From: Actinomyces sp.
Lineage (GTDB): Bacteria > Actinomycetota > Acidimicrobiia > Acidimicrobiales > Aldehydirespiratoraceae
Direction of reading: 5' to 3'
DNA: 8,337 nt
Assembly (NCBI GenBank): GCA_003697065.1
Contig: RFFY01000494.1
Location: 1-8,337 of the forward strand
Shown: positions 5,654 through 8,337 of the stretch, piece after piece
How positions within the stretch are numbered: position 1 is the stretch's first letter
Layout: every line of letters starts with the position of its first letter
Position numbers and translations under genes: made by a program
The notes under the pieces: model-generated
Seen by the model: the letters and a program-made list of their open reading frames with translations, nothing else
Databases searched by the model: none
What the model was told of the DNA's origin: nothing

Positions 5654-7062
5654 CGCCGCCCGTCGACGACCCGGCTGAACCCGTCTCGCAGGTGGCGGGT
5701 GAAGACCCCGACGTCGGGGACGGCGGCCGGGTCGACCACGACCCCGATGTGGGCGGTGCCGGCGATGGACAACAAGGTGATGTTGGCGGCGCACCCGCTG
5801 AGGGGGCCGAAGGGGACGAGGGCGGTGAGGCGGCGGCCGAGCAGCCAGAGCGGGACCGGGCTGCCGGGGACGTTCGAGGCGGCGACGTCGACCCCGCGGG
5901 AGGCGGCGGCGAACAGGGAGGTCGCCACCGGGGCGGGGGCGAGACGCAGCACACCGGCGAGAGGATCGAGGAGGTCCTGGGCCGGTTCGCGGCGCAGACG
6001 GTCGACGGTCTCGTGGACATGGCGCATGAGTTCGTCGGGATCGTCGATGTCGCAGCGCAGCACGGCGCGGGCCGGCGTCCACCGGTTGCCCACGGTGGTG
6101 TCGCCGGGGCGGCGGCGGTTGAGGGGGATGGACAGGCGCAGGCGCTCGACGGGGGCGTCGCTCGCGCCGTGATAGGCGGCGACCCCGGCGAGGACGCCGG
6201 CGACGAAGGCGTCGTTGACGGTGCCGCCGATGCGGTGACCGGCGGCCTTGAGGTCGGTGAGGGGCACGTCGAAGGCGGCGAAGGCGAGGTCGCCGCTGCG
6301 CCCGGTCATGATCGGGCTGAGGGGCTCGGGAGCCGGCGCCAGGAGTCGGCCGAGGGAGGCGGCGGTCTCGCCGGCGTGTCGGGCGGCGTTCACCGGATCG
6401 CCGACCCCGAGGGCCCGCCCCACCAGCGACTCGAGGGCGCCGGCGGCGCGCCGGGCTTCGTGGGCGACGGCGTCGAGCACCCGTTCGGGTTCGCTACGGG
6501 GCGGGTCGGGCTCGGGTTCGGGCGGGAGTTCCCGGCGGGGGTCGTCGGGGTGGGGTTCGAGGTCGAAGATCTCGAGCATGAGCTGGACACCACCGACGCC
6601 GTCGGTGACGGCGTGGTGGGTCTTCATGACGAGGGCGGTGCGGTCGCCGGTGAGGCCCTCGACGAGGGTGAACTCCCACAGGGGCCGGGCCCGGTCGAAG
6701 GGCACGGTGGTGACGGCGGCGGCGAGGCGGTGCAGGTCGTCGTCGGTGCCGCGCCCGCCGAAGCCGGTGATGCGCACGTGGGCGGCGAGGCGGAAGTCGG
6801 GGTCGATCTCCCAGCGGGGCGGGGCGATCCCGTAGGGGTCGGGTACCACCCGCTGGCGCAGGCGGGGGATGCGGCGGGAGGCGCGGTCGAGACGCCGCCA
6901 CAGCTCGAGCCGGTCGAGGGGGCCGTCGAGGACGGCCACGGCCGAGACGGTGGAGCGCAGGCGGGGGTCGCGCTCGACGGCCCACACGAGGGCGTCGACG
7001 TCGGACATGCGTTCGTCGTAGCGGGGGCCGGCGGTGTCGGCGGTGGCGCTCACGGGCCCCAT
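5650..7062 (-). CDS. WS/DGAT-family acyltransferase (wax ester synthase / diacylglycerol acyltransferase)
   Basis: A 470-residue protein, the usual length of the bacterial WS/DGAT family. The N-terminal RMSDVDALVWAVE (18-30) is the family opening. RPLWEFTLVEGL (126-137) and HHAVTDG (149-155) follow; the latter is the HHxxxDG active site, with His150 as general base and Asp154 intact. The C-terminal half shows NDAFVAGVLAG (283-293), SNVPG (396-400, usually SNVxGP), and GCAANITLLSIAG (423-435) with HIGVVVDPAAVPD (438-450). A Pro/Glu-rich linker (about 179-194) joins the parts. The enzyme transfers an acyl group from acyl-CoA to diacylglycerol or a long-chain alcohol, making storage lipid at the membrane or lipid-droplet surface. 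It heads the four-gene run. The ATG at 7062 and a GTG at 7053 are both possible starts and neither has a clear Shine-Dalgarno; longer upstream frames run into the divergent gene and are not used. Confidence 0.9.
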   Translation of the reverse strand: MGPVSATADTAGPRYDERMSDVDALVWAVERDPRLRSTVSAVAVLDGPLDRLELWRRLDRASRRIPRLRQRVVPDPYGIAPPRWEIDPDFRLAAHVRITGFGGRGTDDDLHRLAAAVTTVPFDRARPLWEFTLVEGLTGDRTALVMKTHHAVTDGVGGVQLMLEIFDLEPHPDDPRRELPPEPEPDPPRSEPERVLDAVAHEARRAAGALESLVGRALGVGDPVNAARHAGETAASLGRLLAPAPEPLSPIMTGRSGDLAFAAFDVPLTDLKAAGHRIGGTVNDAFVAGVLAGVAAYHGASDAPVERLRLSIPLNRRRPGDTTVGNRWTPARAVLRCDIDDPDELMRHVHETVDRLRREPAQDLLDPLAGVLRLAPAPVATSLFAAASRGVDVAASNVPGSPVPLWLLGRRLTALVPFGPLSGCAANITLLSIAGTAHIGVVVDPAAVPDVGVFTRHLRDGFSRVVDGRR

Positions 7063-7126
7063 GGTCGCATCCGCGACGACCCACCGGCGAGGCGCGGGCC
7101 GCCGTCGCCGCCGCGGCCTCGTCTCG

Positions 7127-7140
7127 CCCGCCCGGGCGGG
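7127..7140. promoter_or_regulatory. 14-bp perfect palindrome between divergent genes
   Basis: CCCGCCCGGGCGGG is its own reverse complement. It lies six bases upstream of the TAGTGT box of the rightward gene and 65 bp from the acyltransferase start, where an operator could act on either or both genes. A perfect 14-bp palindrome of only G and C is not rare by chance in such DNA. Confidence 0.3.
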
Positions 7141-7146
7141 GCTTCC

Positions 7147-7152
7147 TAGTGT
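7147..7152 (+). promoter_or_regulatory. Candidate -10 box TAGTGT for a leaderless gene
   Basis: TAGTGT fits TAnnnT and ends seven bases before the ATG at 7160. Transcription would start at or one base before the A of ATG. No Shine-Dalgarno precedes this start, which agrees with a leaderless message. No -35 box is clear. Confidence 0.5.
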
Positions 7153-7159
7153 GCGCGAC

Positions 7160-8337
7160 ATGGCGAACACGGAGCGCATCGAGGAGTTCGGTCGCCGGGT
7201 GCGGGCCCTGCTGGCCGGGGAGGTCGCCGTCAGCCTCGACGGCAACGAGTTCGCGGGCCAGGCCGAGGTCGTCGGTCATCTCCGCGAGGTGGCACCCGAC
7301 GAGATCCGCGACGATCTGGTGTTCCTCCACGAGCTGCTCGTGCGGGCCCGCGACGCCGACGGCGACCAGGTGTTGGGGATCTTCCCCGCTCTCACCGACC
7401 CGGAGCTCGCCGGGGTGGAGGGCCGGATCGCCGACTTCGTCGCCGAGAGGTACGGGATCCGCTACGGCGACGGGCGCTGGCACGTGGGCGCGATCGAGGG
7501 GGAGTGGCACGCCCCCGGCTGGCCGCGGGCCGGCAGTCCCCTGACCAACAACCGTTTCCCGTATCTGCTCGACATCTCGGCGTCGAACTACTTCAGCGCC
7601 CAGTTCTGGATGGGCGACGAGGCGCCGCCGGGCTTTCACCGCGTGCCGCCGGGTGGCCGGGTGGTCCTCGAGGGCGAGTTCCCGCGGGCGCGCTACTTCG
7701 GGTTCCACCCCAACGACATCGAGACGAACAACCTGCCCACCCTGCGCGACGTCGACATCGAACCCGCGCCGGGAAGCGACAACCCCTACCGGGGACCGGT
7801 GGCTGAGGGGCGGGAGAGGCGCTTCCGGGTCGAGATGGTGTTCGAGCGGCGCCCCCCGGATCCGGCGCCCAACACCCTCTACGTGGGCGAGACGAAGAAC
7901 GGGGGGCCGAACCCCGCCGTGTTTCTCATCTACCGCACGACGGGGTCGGTGCTGGGGGCCCTGCCGCCCAACAACACGGGCGTGGACCTGCCCGCCGTCA
8001 CCATCGTCGACGCGGCGGGGCGGGTGGTCGAGCACTTCCCCGAGGTCGACCCCTACCCGCCCGGTTACCGGCCGCCGGTCGACACGACGCGCTTCGCCTC
8101 CCTGCCCATCCCCGACGCCCGGGCCCTCATGGCACCCGAAGAGCCGACCGTCCGGTCGAACTGGGGCCTGCCCTACGACATCCTGGCGTCGGCGGACATC
8201 TCGTATCTCTCGATCCCCTACACCGAACGCCTGGGCGAGGTGTTCGTGTGCCGGGGTCGGGCGTTCACGACGCCCCGGACGCCCGAGGAGCCGGTGTGGG
8301 TGCCGGGTCGGGACATCCGGGCCTTCACCGTGGCCAC
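7160..8337 (+). CDS. Large conserved protein of unknown function, 3' end outside window
   Basis: The frame is open from the ATG at 7160 to the right edge (392 codons). Residues 1-105 are mostly helical (MANTERIEEFGRRVRALLAG..., PELAGVEGRIADFVAERYGI). From about 130 the protein is beta-rich: PYLLDISASNYFSAQFWMG (134-152), ARYFGFHPNDIETNNLPTL (177-195), EPAPGSDNPYRG (201-212), NTLYVGETKNGGPNPAVFLI (238-257), IYRTTGSVL (257-265), VDLPAVTIVDAAGRV (275-289) and EVFVCRGRAFTTPRTPEEPV (360-379). The 'ARYfgF...D...aPgs.NPyRG...NTLY...liYR' order recalls uncharacterised actinobacterial proteins distantly like DUF1214/DUF1254 domains; this is a memory-based family guess without a known reaction. No signal peptide or membrane segment is seen. 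It is divergent from the WS/DGAT gene across 97 bp, so a shared control and a lipid-related role are possible. The ATG is supported by the TAGTGT box seven bases before it. Confidence 0.8.
   Translation, partial: MANTERIEEFGRRVRALLAGEVAVSLDGNEFAGQAEVVGHLREVAPDEIRDDLVFLHELLVRARDADGDQVLGIFPALTDPELAGVEGRIADFVAERYGIRYGDGRWHVGAIEGEWHAPGWPRAGSPLTNNRFPYLLDISASNYFSAQFWMGDEAPPGFHRVPPGGRVVLEGEFPRARYFGFHPNDIETNNLPTLRDVDIEPAPGSDNPYRGPVAEGRERRFRVEMVFERRPPDPAPNTLYVGETKNGGPNPAVFLIYRTTGSVLGALPPNNTGVDLPAVTIVDAAGRVVEHFPEVDPYPPGYRPPVDTTRFASLPIPDARALMAPEEPTVRSNWGLPYDILASADISYLSIPYTERLGEVFVCRGRAFTTPRTPEEPVWVPGRDIRAFTVA

Noticed and set aside
4329..6020. Minus-strand frame of 563 codons overlapping the flavoprotein and acyltransferase
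   Set aside because: Arg/Pro/Ser-rich frameshifted shadow; the true frames there carry FAD and WS/DGAT motifs.
5654..6082. N-terminal extension of the flavoprotein frame
   Set aside because: The Rossmann loop begins a few residues after the ATG at 5653, which overlaps the upstream stop as ATGA. The extension is Arg/Pro-rich and inside the acyltransferase gene.
5692..7149. Plus-strand frame of 485 codons opposite the acyltransferase
   Set aside because: Gly/Val/Glu/Asp-rich antisense with no motif and no Shine-Dalgarno.
6494..8035. Minus-strand frame of 513 codons opposite the 7160 gene
   Set aside because: Runs antisense to the 7160 gene and continues out of frame into the acyltransferase; its start follows no signal and its composition is shadow-like.

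Overview
Very GC-rich DNA with almost saturated GC third codon positions. Densely packed genes, an F420/luciferase-type oxidoreductase, a wax-ester/diacylglycerol acyltransferase and several start codons without a Shine-Dalgarno all point to an actinomycete. The gene mix would suit the Acidimicrobiia (inferred from family content, not from a marker gene). No rRNA, tRNA, CRISPR array, integrase, transposase or plasmid gene is visible; this looks like chromosomal housekeeping and lipid-metabolism DNA.

Layout. Bases 1-184 (-) hold the N-terminus of a lipoprotein with a 33-bp tandem repeat, cut by the window edge. Bases 268-540 (-) encode a small Arg/Ala-rich helical protein. Bases 669-1646 (+) encode a luciferase-like (LLM) oxidoreductase. 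It converges on 1749-2858 (-), a one-piece fusion of a class I SAM methyltransferase and a Mug/TDG-family mismatch DNA glycosylase. A 60-residue protein with a strong Shine-Dalgarno lies at 3024-3206 (+).

Bases 7062-3236 (-) form a compact four-gene run. In transcription order it holds a WS/DGAT acyltransferase, a geranylgeranyl-reductase/MenJ-type flavoprotein (joined by an ATGA overlap), a small protein with a possible degenerate NERD-like fold, and a PAP2 phosphatase. Together they could dephosphorylate a lipid or prenyl phosphate, reduce its isoprenoid chain and esterify the product, making a neutral lipid such as triacylglycerol or an isoprenoid wax ester. This is inference from family membership and gene order. 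Divergent from this run, 7160 to the right edge (+) holds a large conserved protein of unknown function that is still open at the edge.

Regulation. The tetranucleotide CTAG occurs only three times in the window. Each copy sits 7-15 nt before a start codon that has no Shine-Dalgarno, inside a TAnnnT hexamer facing the gene (2858-, 3820-, 7160+). The two genes with clear Shine-Dalgarno sequences (669+, 3024+) have no such motif. This suggests a set of leaderless or near-leaderless promoters. The most unusual single object is the methyltransferase-Mug fusion; the most interesting group is the lipid operon.
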